Assembly: GCA_947586855.1 (NCBI GenBank)
Contig: CANPXV010000007.1
Location: forward strand, 21,407-85,406
DNA: 64,000 nucleotides
Direction of reading: 5' to 3'
Source of the DNA: an uncultured Clostridia bacterium
GTDB taxonomy: Bacteria; Bacillota; Clostridia; Christensenellales; CAG-314
Part shown: positions 41,974-49,940 of the stretch, in pieces
Position numbering within the stretch: position 1 is the stretch's first letter
Layout of the letters: the number at the start of each line of letters is the position of its first letter
Position numbers and translations under genes: made by a program
Notes under the pieces: model-generated
Databases searched by the model: none
What the model saw: only the letters and a program-made list of their open reading frames with translations
What the model was told of the DNA's origin: nothing

Positions 41974-43383
41974 TCAGGTAGTGGCCGTTGCGGTTGTGCC
42001 GACTACGGGCTGCTCGGCGGGCATTTTCAGCTTTTTGTACAGCACGGCAAAGCACACCAGATGTACCAACGCCGTCAACAGCCAGCTTATCGGGTAGCTG
42101 ATCGCCAGCCAGGTGATGTTGTGGAAGTACTGCAACGGAAAGATAAAAAATATCCACAGCAGCCTGAACCCGCACGCCCCGCAGGTGGAGATGATCGTCG
42201 GCAGCACCGAGTAGCCGATTGCACGCAGCGCAAAGGCAAACGTATCCATAAGGCCGCACAAAACGTAGGTGCCCACCGTGATATATATGCGTTGCAGGCC
42301 AAATTGTACTGCGGCGGGGTTGTTTCGGACGTACAGACCCAGCAGCGGCCCTGCAAAAATCAGCACAACGCTGCCCGTTATCAGCCAGGCGCAGGATATA
42401 AGTAAAATTGTTTTGACGATAACCTTTTTGATATTTGCCTTTTTGTGCGCAGCGTAGTTTGCCGACCCAAAAGTCACAACTGCTTGCGCACAGCTGTTCA
42501 TGGCGGTGTACACAAACCCTTCCAGGCTAGCGGCGGCGCCGTTGCCGTCTACCGATTCCGGCCCCAGCGTCAGGCTGAGGTCGTTGACGCTTGTTTGTAT
42601 CATCACGTTGGATATGCTGAAAATCATACTTTGCAACCCTGCCGGCAGCCCCAAACGGGCAATTTCCAGCGCCTCACTGCGATAAAAGCGTATTTTGGAG
42701 AATCTGAATAGAAAAAAGTTGTTCTTTTTCAGCCGCATATACACAATCACGGCCGCAGCCGACAGCGCTTGCGAGATAGACGTGGCAATGGCAACGCCCA
42801 CAACGTCCAGCTTGAACACGATCACAAACAGCAAGTTTAGCGCCACGTTTATCAGTCCCGACGCCGTCAAAAAGTAAAACGGACGTCTCGTATCGCCCAC
42901 CGCCCGCAGCAGTGCGGCGCAAAAGTTGTACACCAGCGAAAACGGTATCCCCACAAAGTAGATTTGCAAATATCTTGTGGACAGATCGATCAGTTCGGGA
43001 TTGGTGCCCATCCACTGCAAAAAGTATTTGGAGCACGTTGCGCCCAACACGCCCACGCCGATGCCCATTATCGCCGACAGCACAACAGCGGTGTAGGCAA
43101 CACGTTGTCCCTTTTCGCTGTCTTGGCGGCCGTAGCATCTTGCCATCAGGATGTTTGCGCCTATCGACAGCCCCAAAAACAGGTTTACAATCAGGTTGAT
43201 GAGAGCATTGGTGGAGGAAATCGCCCCCACCGAGTGCTCCGAGCCGAACATTCCGCACACAATCAGGTCGCTTGCGGTAAACAGCAGTTGCAGTATGCCC
43301 GAAAGCATCAACGGCGTAACAAAAACTATCAGATTTTTTATCATGCCCTTTTCGCAGGTCATGTCCATGTTGGATTTTGTCAT
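41974..43383 (-). CDS. MATE-family efflux transporter
   Basis: A 469-residue polytopic membrane protein with about 12 helices in two similar halves, as in MATE (multidrug and toxin extrusion) pumps driven by Na+ or H+. Landmarks: the start IKNLIVFVTPLMLSGILQLL, LIVCGMFGSEHSVGAISSTN and LRAVGDTRRPF. The start at 43383 was chosen because TATAAT at 43399-43404 and GGTGA lie just upstream; the much longer open frame extends through the promoter and is unsupported. Substrate unknown. Confidence 0.88.
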   Translation of the reverse strand: MTKSNMDMTCEKGMIKNLIVFVTPLMLSGILQLLFTASDLIVCGMFGSEHSVGAISSTNALINLIVNLFLGLSIGANILMARCYGRQDSEKGQRVAYTAVVLSAIMGIGVGVLGATCSKYFLQWMGTNPELIDLSTRYLQIYFVGIPFSLVYNFCAALLRAVGDTRRPFYFLTASGLINVALNLLFVIVFKLDVVGVAIATSISQALSAAAVIVYMRLKKNNFFLFRFSKIRFYRSEALEIARLGLPAGLQSMIFSISNVMIQTSVNDLSLTLGPESVDGNGAAASLEGFVYTAMNSCAQAVVTFGSANYAAHKKANIKKVIVKTILLISCAWLITGSVVLIFAGPLLGLYVRNNPAAVQFGLQRIYITVGTYVLCGLMDTFAFALRAIGYSVLPTIISTCGACGFRLLWIFFIFPLQYFHNITWLAISYPISWLLTALVHLVCFAVLYKKLKMPAEQPVVGTTATATT

Positions 43384-43398
43384 ATTTTCACCAAGCAA

Positions 43399-43427
43399 AT
43401 TATAGCACCGCATTGAGATGTTGGCAA
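43399..43427 (-). promoter_or_regulatory. Promoter of the MATE gene
   Basis: On the minus strand TTGCCA, a 17-bp spacer and TATAAT preceded by TGC. Confidence 0.7.
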
Positions 43428-43541
43428 CAAATATATATGCACAAAACGGATATATTTGTTGATTTTTCGGTCGCAATTTTTTCCATTGAATTTTGGTTTG
43501 ATTTTGGCAAACGTTTCTCAGAGCCATCAATTTGTCCTCGA

Positions 43542-43590
43542 CTATTCTCGAAAACGGCGATTTGCAGAATACTATTTGTGACATAACAAG
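43542..43590 (+). repeat. Interspersed repeat family 1, copy c
   Basis: CTATTCTCGAAAACGGCGAT then TTGCAGAATACTATTTGTGA. TATTCT can pair with AGAATA. GACGCAAAA follows a few bases later, as after copies a and b. It lies in the MATE/DUF362 spacer. Confidence 0.7.
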
Positions 43591-43645
43591 CATTATTGAC
43601 GCAAAATGCTCACTTTTGCCTCTCAAAACCTGTACAAAAAAGCTA

Positions 43646-43674
43646 TTGACTATTTTGCAGTGATATTGTACAAT
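43646..43674 (+). promoter_or_regulatory. Promoter of the DUF362 gene
   Basis: TTGACT at 43646-43651, a 17-bp spacer and TACAAT at 43669-43674. CGAGGTGA precedes the ATG at 43700. Confidence 0.7.
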
Positions 43675-43699
43675 AAATAAAAACTTTCGAGGTGACATC

Positions 43700-44584
43700 A
43701 TGAAATCAACGGTTTTGTTTACCAAAAACATCACTCCGCAGTCGTTGATAAAAATCTACGACGCATTGGGCGTGCAGTTACCCGGCAAAGTGGCCGTCAA
43801 AATTTCCACAGGAGAGCCGGGCGGGCACAACTTTTTGCAGCCGCAGCTCATCAAGCCGCTGGTGGATAAGCTAAGCGGCACGATAGTGGAGTGTTGCACG
43901 GCTTACGGCGGCAAACGTTGCGAGCCAAAAGTGCATTGGCAAACCATCAAGGATCACGGCTTTTTGGCCATTGCCCCCTGCGACATCATGGACGAGGAGG
44001 GCGAGATGGAGATCCCCATCAATGGCGGCAAGCACATGGACGGCTACAACATCGTGGGCAGTCACCTTGCCAACTACAACAGCATGCTTATGCTCAGCCA
44101 CTTCAAGGGACATGCGATGGGCGGCTTTGGCGGTGCGCTCAAAAACATGTCTATCGGCGTGGCGTCCTCTCGCGGCAAGGCCTGGATACACACCGTCGGC
44201 CGCACCAAGGACCCCGACAAACTTTGGGGTTTTGTGGACGATCAGGACGGCTTTTTGGAGAGCATGGCCGAGGCGTGCAAATCGGTGATGGACTACATGG
44301 GTCGCCAAAATATCGTCTACATCAACGTGGCCAACAGGCTTTCGGTGGATTGCGATTGCGACAGTAACCCCCACGAGCCGGAAATGGTGGATATCGGCAT
44401 TTTTGCCTCTCTCGACCCCGTTGCGCTGGACCAATGCTGCTATGACGCCGTTGTCAATTCTCCTGACCCGGGCAAGGCGGCGCTTATCGAACGCATGGAC
44501 AGCCGCCACGGCATCCACACAGTGGAGTGGGCGCATCACATCGGTCTGGGCAACCGAGACTACACAGTGGTGTCCATCGATTGA
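43700..44584 (+). CDS. DUF362 domain-containing protein
   Basis: A 294-residue protein matching the DUF362 family: KVAVKISTGEPGGHNFLQP, IVECCTAYGGKR, SHFKGHAMGGFGGALKNMSI and the C-terminal DIGIFASLDPVALDQCCYD. Many members carry a ferredoxin domain; this one does not, although it has a Cys/Asp-rich stretch (DCDCDSNPHEPE) that could bind metal. The function of the family is unknown. It is a single-gene unit. Confidence 0.82.
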   Translation: MKSTVLFTKNITPQSLIKIYDALGVQLPGKVAVKISTGEPGGHNFLQPQLIKPLVDKLSGTIVECCTAYGGKRCEPKVHWQTIKDHGFLAIAPCDIMDEEGEMEIPINGGKHMDGYNIVGSHLANYNSMLMLSHFKGHAMGGFGGALKNMSIGVASSRGKAWIHTVGRTKDPDKLWGFVDDQDGFLESMAEACKSVMDYMGRQNIVYINVANRLSVDCDCDSNPHEPEMVDIGIFASLDPVALDQCCYDAVVNSPDPGKAALIERMDSRHGIHTVEWAHHIGLGNRDYTVVSID

Positions 44585-44779
44585 CCCCCTGCGGCATCCA
44601 AAAAGGGCACAAACAAATTGCAGCCGTAGTACGCAAGTGGCATTGCCAAATCTTCAACGGCACTAATCAGACGACGCAGGGCCGAAAAACAAACCCCTGC
44701 AAAGACAAGCAGGGCAGCAATGGATATGCAAATTGTCAGATACTCTCCCGCCGTCTGAATTTGAATTTTCAGAATATTG

Positions 44780-44808
44780 TTGACATAAAACAAAAGCTAT
44801 AATACAAT
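44780..44808 (+). promoter_or_regulatory. Promoter of small RNA candidate copy 1
   Basis: TTGACA at 44780-44785, a 17-bp spacer and TACAAT at 44803-44808. Six bases later the conserved RNA begins with GTGGCGTTGGG. The second copy has the same geometry. Confidence 0.65.
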
Positions 44809-44814
44809 ATCAAT

Positions 44815-44893
44815 GTGGCGTTGGGTTATCTTCCGACCAGACATTTGAAGTCTATCCACATTAAAGGGTAACAATCGTTGCCCTTTATTTTTT
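44815..44893 (+). ncRNA. Structured small RNA candidate, copy 1
   Basis: About 79 bases with four possible helices: GTGG pairs with CCAC closing the main body; GTTGGG pairs with TCCGAC; AGAC pairs with GTCT; and AAAGGGTAAC pairs with GTTGCCCTTT followed by seven or more T as an intrinsic terminator. A consensus promoter is placed so that transcription should begin at its first base. A second copy is at 53169. It matches no RNA class that I recognise. On the minus strand it can be read as a short peptide, which I consider less likely. Confidence 0.6.
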
Positions 44894-45063
44894 TGATATG
44901 TTTTCCGCCCGTTTTTCTCCCGATATCCACCCGATTTTTCCCGTTTGCACCCAATTTGCCCCACAACCGAAAAGTCCATATCCACAACCGAACTTGAAAT
45001 ATAACAAAACCTCGCAAATCATAAAATTTTTTGGATATTTTTTACTTTTTTTTCATTTTAGTC

Positions 45064-45092
45064 TTGAAACTCCCTTCCATATATTATATAAT
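45064..45092 (+). promoter_or_regulatory. Promoter of the surface lipoprotein gene
   Basis: TTGAAA at 45064-45069, a 17-bp spacer and TATAAT at 45087-45092; GGGAGGAAAAC precedes the ATG at 45147. The stretch 44894-45063 is AT-rich and shows no gene. Confidence 0.7.
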
Positions 45093-45146
45093 AACTGTTG
45101 TATGAGGCAATTTTTGCCCATCAAACTGATTTTTCGGGAGGAAAAC

Positions 45147-46970
45147 ATGACTGTTAAAAAAATCTGTGCGGTATGCCTTGCGTTGGTGTTGGCGTTTGCT
45201 TTGGCGCTGACCGTCGCATGCGGCCACGCACACAAGTATACAGAGTGGGCCTACGACAACACTCACCATTGGAAGGTTTGCCACGACGATGACGAGATAG
45301 ACGACGCTTCTCGTGCGGAGCACAGCTTCGGCGTGGACGGCAAGTGCATATGCGGCGCAACCAAACCCACCGATGGCGGCGATGGTGGCGACGGCGGCGA
45401 CGGCGGTGATGGACCAAGCGGCGGCACAACGGTCGTAACGGACCACACCGGGCACAATCTCACTTGGAAGTACGACGTCATGGAGCATTGGCAATATTGC
45501 AATGACGACAACGTGGCCATCATGTCCACCTACCAATCGCACACCTTCCGGGAAGGCAAATGCGTTTGCGGCGCCGGCGAGCACACCGATCACAGCTTTA
45601 CCAAATGGGGCTACAACGCCGACGGCCATTGGCGTGTTTGCGCTGATTGCGGTGCGGCCCAAGCGGGCGAGCCTGTTGCCCACAACTATCAAAACGGCGT
45701 TTGCGAGTGCGGCGCTATCGACCCCGGCGAGTTTACTGATGACGTCGGCGGTGGCGGCAGCGGCGGCGGAGGCGACGGCAAGTATGTCGTTCTCGGCAAA
45801 AGTGCCACTTTGGGCGCTTGGACGCAGCTTGCGCAAAACAGAATGACCACCGAAGAAACGAAATGGAGTATTTGTCTTGAATTAAAGGCAGGAGACCAGT
45901 TCAAAGTGAGAGAGTGGGACGACAACGAATGGAAACAGCCAAACTTTGGTTTTGGAAAGCAAGAAACGGGCATAGAGTTGGCAAAAGGTATTGACGGCGA
46001 CACGGACAATGTGCTTGCCGCCGGATATGATGACGATGGCACGACCAACGACAATTTCCGCATATTGCACGATTGCACATTCTGTATTGACGTCTACTTT
46101 GACAATCCCAATTATATAAAGTTTTACGTCTCGGAAATTGATTTCACCACGTCCGATGAGGGCGGTGGCGGCGTCACTCCCTCTCCCACGGGAGATTGGT
46201 GGCTTGTCGGCAATATCAGGTCGGTAGATAGTTGGAACGAAAACAAGGGCAAAGCTGTCCAGATGCAAAAGGACGGCGACACCTACAAGGTAACGGGCGT
46301 TGAGTTTTATGCAGGCGATTCCTTCCAGATCAAACCTGCCGGCACTTGGACGGGTCAGCTTGGTTACGGCTTCATTGGCAAAACATCCTTCACATGCAAC
46401 GACAAGCCTGCGGACGCCTTTGCAAATGGAGGCGGAATTGGAGGTGGTGGCGACATTCTTGTCAATTACGCATGCACCGTCAATATCACGGTTACTGCTG
46501 CCAAAAAGATAGATATTGAAGTGACCGCAATCACCGTCACAAGTACAGAATACAAGTACAACTTCCATATCTATGCTCCCGCCAATATCGGCCCCTCACT
46601 GCAAGTTTGGGCTTGGGGTGCGTTAAAAATTCCGGGTGAATATGCAACTGCCGGCAAAGTGACTGCCGAGGCGGGCCACAACGGCTGGTATATTTACACC
46701 TACACATCCAAAGTGCCCCTTACAGGTACGCTAAGCGTAATCATTCACAAGGGCAATACCGATTCCGATAAAACGGCGGTATTCGATGACAAAGAAGGAA
46801 CAGCCCCCTCTATTACGTTAAAACAGGACATGTACTTTGTCTATAACAAGACGGTTGTGTACAATTCCTATCAAGAGGCCGAAGCTGCCGGAGCTGCAAT
46901 CTCCAACGTCCTGCCTGTGCAGGTGGCGGTGGTGCCAACAAGCAACAAATCGGGACTGCTTGCAGCCTGA
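45147..46970 (+). CDS. Secreted lipoprotein with three Cys/His repeats and carbohydrate-binding-like domains
   Basis: A 607-residue surface protein. Residues 1-23 are a lipoprotein-type signal (basic MTVKK, hydrophobic core, ending LTVAC). Three repeats of about 45 residues follow, each of the form H-W-x-x-C ... H-x-F/Y ... G-x-C-x-C-G; Gly-Asp and Gly-Gly linkers separate them from the rest. The C-terminal two thirds hold three beta-sandwich-like domains: YVVLGKSATLGAW, GDWWLVGNIRSVDSWNENKG, and one resembling starch-binding modules (YNFHIYAPANIGPSLQVWAW). It may bind a polysaccharide at the cell surface; the Cys/His repeats may bind metal. Exact families were not verified. Confidence 0.72.
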   Translation: MTVKKICAVCLALVLAFALALTVACGHAHKYTEWAYDNTHHWKVCHDDDEIDDASRAEHSFGVDGKCICGATKPTDGGDGGDGGDGGDGPSGGTTVVTDHTGHNLTWKYDVMEHWQYCNDDNVAIMSTYQSHTFREGKCVCGAGEHTDHSFTKWGYNADGHWRVCADCGAAQAGEPVAHNYQNGVCECGAIDPGEFTDDVGGGGSGGGGDGKYVVLGKSATLGAWTQLAQNRMTTEETKWSICLELKAGDQFKVREWDDNEWKQPNFGFGKQETGIELAKGIDGDTDNVLAAGYDDDGTTNDNFRILHDCTFCIDVYFDNPNYIKFYVSEIDFTTSDEGGGGVTPSPTGDWWLVGNIRSVDSWNENKGKAVQMQKDGDTYKVTGVEFYAGDSFQIKPAGTWTGQLGYGFIGKTSFTCNDKPADAFANGGGIGGGGDILVNYACTVNITVTAAKKIDIEVTAITVTSTEYKYNFHIYAPANIGPSLQVWAWGALKIPGEYATAGKVTAEAGHNGWYIYTYTSKVPLTGTLSVIIHKGNTDSDKTAVFDDKEGTAPSITLKQDMYFVYNKTVVYNSYQEAEAAGAAISNVLPVQVAVVPTSNKSGLLAA

Positions 46971-47044
46971 CAGCACAACAAATCTTTGCAACACATCAAA
47001 TATCATTTGCAGCGTCGAAAGTTCGGCGCTGCAAATTTTTTATC

Positions 47045-47107
47045 TTCTACGGGCAACCCCCTGGGGCGGTCTGCAATCTCGGCGCATGTCGGCGATTGCA
47101 TATTTAG
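47045..47107 (-). repeat. Interspersed repeat family 2, inverted copy
   Basis: Reverse complement of the family found at 36575: TCTGCAATCTCGGCGCATGT then GATTGCA, preceded by CCCTGGGGCGG. It lies in the 340-bp spacer before fhs. Confidence 0.65.
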
Positions 47108-47233
47108 GTAAGCGGTCGGATCTGTGTTGCGCAGCGAATATTCCTCAAAAAAAGCAGATTGGGTTGCCCTTTCCGCACCGCATTGCAACAAATTTTCGTC
47201 GTCGCACGTTGCAAATTTGACGGGTCAAAACAT

Positions 47234-47262
47234 TTGCCAGCGGCGTGTTTTTTTGCTATACT
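47234..47262 (+). promoter_or_regulatory. Promoter of fhs
   Basis: TTGCCA at 47234-47239, a 17-bp spacer and TATACT at 47257-47262 preceded by TGC. Confidence 0.65.
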
Positions 47263-47312
47263 TATTGCGTATCGTTCGGGTCAAGGCCCGTACATTTTGG
47301 TGGGAGGCACAC

Positions 47313-48971
47313 ATGACGGATATAGAGATCGCTCGCAATTGCAAGCTGAAACCCATTGCGCAGATAGCGGAGCAGTGGGGTATCCCCGCCGCAGAGTTGG
47401 AGCTGTACGGCAGCTACAAGGCCAAGGTCAGCACTCGGCCCGATATGTCGGCACGCTCCAAATTGGTGCTTGTCACGGCAATCAACCCCACCTCGGCAGG
47501 CGAGGGCAAAACAACTGTATCCATCGGTCTGGCGGACGCCCTCAATTTGGTGGGCGCCAAGGCCTGTCTTGCGCTCCGAGAGCCCTCTCTGGGGCCTGTT
47601 TTTGGTATCAAGGGCGGCGCAACGGGCGGCGGATACTCTCAAATTGCCCCCATGGAGGACATAAACCTGCATTTTACGGGAGATTTCCACGCTATCACGG
47701 CGGCCAACAACCTGCTGTGCGCCTTGGTGGATAACAGCATTTTTCAGGGCAATCCATTGGGTATCGACCCCGACAGGATAGTTTTCAACCGCACTTTGGA
47801 CGTAAACGACCGTGCGCTGAGGGGCGTCAGGGTAAACAGCGGCGTCAAGGGCGCAACGGAGCATGCCGAGCACTTCAACATCACCGCCGCCTGCGAAATC
47901 ATGGCAATTTTGTCCTTGGCTACCGATCTGGACGACCTCAAAGCCCGCCTTGGGCGCATATTGGTGGCTTACACAACGGACGGCAAACCCATTTTTGCGG
48001 CCGATCTGCACGCACAGGACGCCATGACGATATTGCTAAAAGACGCCATCAAGCCCAATCTGGTGCAAACATTGGGCGGCACGCCCGCTTTTGTTCATTG
48101 CGGCCCCTTTGCCAACATCGCACACGGCTGCAACAGCGTGCTGGCCACCCGTTTGGCGATGACCTATGCCGACTACACTGTGACGGAGGCAGGCTTCGGC
48201 GCTGACCTTGGTGCGGAAAAGTTTTTCGACGTCAAGTGCCGCACGGCGGGGCTTCATCCCGATTGCGTGGTGCTGGTGGCCACCGTCCGAGCGCTAAAAC
48301 TGCACGGCGGCGCCGACAAAACCAACTCCAAGGAGGAGGACCTGTTTGCTCTCCGCAAGGGGCTGCGCAACCTCAACCGACACATTCTCAACCTGCGCAA
48401 CGTCTATCGCCTGCCCGTGGTGGTGGCCGTCAACCGCTTCACCGACGACACCGACGTGGAGATCGGCGTGGTGCGTCGTGCCGCAATGCGATTGGGGGCA
48501 AGCGCCGTGGTGTGCAACGTCTGGGGAGAGGGCGGCAAGGGCGCTGTTCGTCTGGCGCACAAGGTTATCGAGCTGTGCAATCAGCCCAACGATTTCTCCT
48601 TCGCCTATCCGCTCAAAGGCGTTTCCGTAGAGGACAAGCTAAGGGCCATCGCTACCAAAATTTACGGCGCAAAGGACGTGGAGATTTCGCCGCAGGCGCA
48701 GGATTCCCTCAACAGGCTTGCAAGCGTTGCACCCGTGGACGATTTGCCCGTGGTGATTGCCAAAACGCAATACAGTTTCAGCGACGACCCCACGCTGTTG
48801 GGTGCGCCGTCCAACCACGTGCTGCACATCAGGGATATCGAGTACCGTGGTGGCGCAGGATTTTTGGTGGCGCTGGCGGGCAACATGCTGCTTATGCCGG
48901 GGCTGTCCAAAACGCCCAATGCAGTCAACATGACGATAGACTCCGACGGCAAAATCGACGGCCTGTACTGA
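47313..48971 (+). CDS. fhs: Formate--tetrahydrofolate ligase
   Basis: A 552-residue enzyme making 10-formyl-THF from formate, THF and ATP. Landmarks: the P-loop-like NPTSAGEGKTTVSIGLADAL, REPSLGPVFGIKGGATGGGY, FTGDFHAI, NLVQTLGGTPAFVHCGPFANI and the C-terminal PGLSKTPNA. The length is normal. The start at 47313 follows GGGAGG. It supplies one-carbon units for purines, fMet-tRNA (see fmt) and, in acetogens, the Wood-Ljungdahl pathway; no other gene of that pathway is here. Confidence 0.95.
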   Translation: MTDIEIARNCKLKPIAQIAEQWGIPAAELELYGSYKAKVSTRPDMSARSKLVLVTAINPTSAGEGKTTVSIGLADALNLVGAKACLALREPSLGPVFGIKGGATGGGYSQIAPMEDINLHFTGDFHAITAANNLLCALVDNSIFQGNPLGIDPDRIVFNRTLDVNDRALRGVRVNSGVKGATEHAEHFNITAACEIMAILSLATDLDDLKARLGRILVAYTTDGKPIFAADLHAQDAMTILLKDAIKPNLVQTLGGTPAFVHCGPFANIAHGCNSVLATRLAMTYADYTVTEAGFGADLGAEKFFDVKCRTAGLHPDCVVLVATVRALKLHGGADKTNSKEEDLFALRKGLRNLNRHILNLRNVYRLPVVVAVNRFTDDTDVEIGVVRRAAMRLGASAVVCNVWGEGGKGAVRLAHKVIELCNQPNDFSFAYPLKGVSVEDKLRAIATKIYGAKDVEISPQAQDSLNRLASVAPVDDLPVVIAKTQYSFSDDPTLLGAPSNHVLHIRDIEYRGGAGFLVALAGNMLLMPGLSKTPNAVNMTIDSDGKIDGLY

Positions 48972-49012
48972 TCGACAAAATCCACACGCAAGACAAGAAA
49001 GAGGGGAGAGAT

Positions 49013-49594
49013 ATGTCCAAACTGTATTTCAACTATGGCACGATGAACAGCAGCAAATCGGCGCAGGCGCTGATGTGCAAATTCAACTACGAGCAAAAGG
49101 GCATGAAGGTGATGCTTGTAAAGCCCGCATTGGACACAAGAGGCGACGACGGCGAAAGAATGGTGCGTTCTCGCATCGGCCTCACCGCCAAGTGCTACAC
49201 AATAACCCGAGATCAAAGCTTTTTGGAGCTGTTCGAGAGTGTTTCCGCCGGGCAAAAGGTGGACATCGTGATAGTGGACGAGGCGCAATTTTGCACAACG
49301 GCGCAGATCGATCAACTGAAACAACTTTCGCAGCACATCGACGTGCTGTGTTACGGCCTGTTGTTGGACTTTACCTGCCACCTGTTTGAGGGCAGTAAAC
49401 GCCTTGTAGAGTTGGCCGACTCCCTCCGAGAAATCAAGTCGGTGTGCCGTTGCGGCCGAAAATCCACCGTCAACGCCCGTTTTGTGGACGGCAAATGCGT
49501 GGACGACGGCCCCACGATACTCATCGGCGGCGAGGAGTCCTACGAAAGTATGTGCTATTGGTGCTGGCAAAAGGAACTCAACCAAGGCAAGTGA
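49013..49594 (+). CDS. tdk: Thymidine kinase
   Basis: A 193-residue type II thymidine kinase for salvage of thymidine. Motifs: P-loop FNYGTMNSSKSAQAL, Walker B VIVDEAQF, the lasso region around ICRCGRKSTVNARFVDG-like sequence (here VCRCGRKSTV), and the zinc-binding Cys pairs CRCG and CYWC. GGGGAGAG precedes the ATG at 49013. It follows fhs by 41 bp and probably shares its transcript. Confidence 0.92.
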   Translation: MSKLYFNYGTMNSSKSAQALMCKFNYEQKGMKVMLVKPALDTRGDDGERMVRSRIGLTAKCYTITRDQSFLELFESVSAGQKVDIVIVDEAQFCTTAQIDQLKQLSQHIDVLCYGLLLDFTCHLFEGSKRLVELADSLREIKSVCRCGRKSTVNARFVDGKCVDDGPTILIGGEESYESMCYWCWQKELNQGK

Positions 49595-49670
49595 CAACTT
49601 TGTCCCGCTTGGCCACACAGTGCGCTCAAAAAGACATATAAAGACATATATTTGATGTATAAAATAATTT

Positions 49671-49695
49671 TGCCGCAGCAATGCGGCATTTTTTT
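49671..49695 (+). terminator. Intrinsic terminator after tdk
   Basis: TGCCGCA / TGCGGCA stem, 4-base loop and seven T. Confidence 0.85.
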
Positions 49696-49722
49696 GTGTT
49701 GAATGTTGAGGTGTAGAGTAAA

Positions 49723-49787
49723 ATTAAAACCTACAACCAGATACTTTCAACTAAACACCTGCAATCACGGATCTGCACGGAGATTTT
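49723..49787 (+). repeat. Interspersed repeat family 2, copy 2
   Basis: Shares with the copy at 36575 the stretch AACCAGATrCTTyAAC and CCTGCAATCACGGAyCTGC. Its 3' side has diverged (GGAGATTTTTGG). Just after it, 49877-49922, a 14-bp motif GGTGCGGCGAGGTG occurs twice. Confidence 0.65.
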
Positions 49788-49814
49788 TGGTATATGGGCG
49801 AACTCGGCGAAAGT

Positions 49815-49842
49815 ATAAAAAAGAAGGCACGTGCAGTGCCTT
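49815..49842 (-). terminator. Terminator of the IlvD-like gene
   Basis: AAGGCAC / GTGCCTT stem with a 5-base loop; on the minus strand it is followed by CTTTTTT. Confidence 0.7.
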
Positions 49843-49940
49843 ACTTTTATAATCCGTTCCTTGCTTGCCCCGCCGGCGAGGTGCGGCGAGGTGGCCCCAC
49901 CGAACAAGGTGCGGCGAGGTGCGTTTGGTCGGGGATCCAA

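Noticed and set aside
43384..43734. N-terminal extension of the MATE protein by 117 codons
   Set aside because: It covers the promoter, repeat copy c and the divergent promoter; MATE proteins start near 43383.
44560..44793. A minus-strand 77-codon frame with one hydrophobic segment after the DUF362 gene
   Set aside because: It overlaps the end of DUF362, starts with TTG, has no ribosome site and no similarity I can name.
44797..44985. Similar minus-strand peptides from the two small-RNA copies (also 53086-53292)
   Set aside because: The shared residues follow from the DNA repeat. Promoter and terminator on the plus strand favour an RNA; no ribosome site precedes the peptides.
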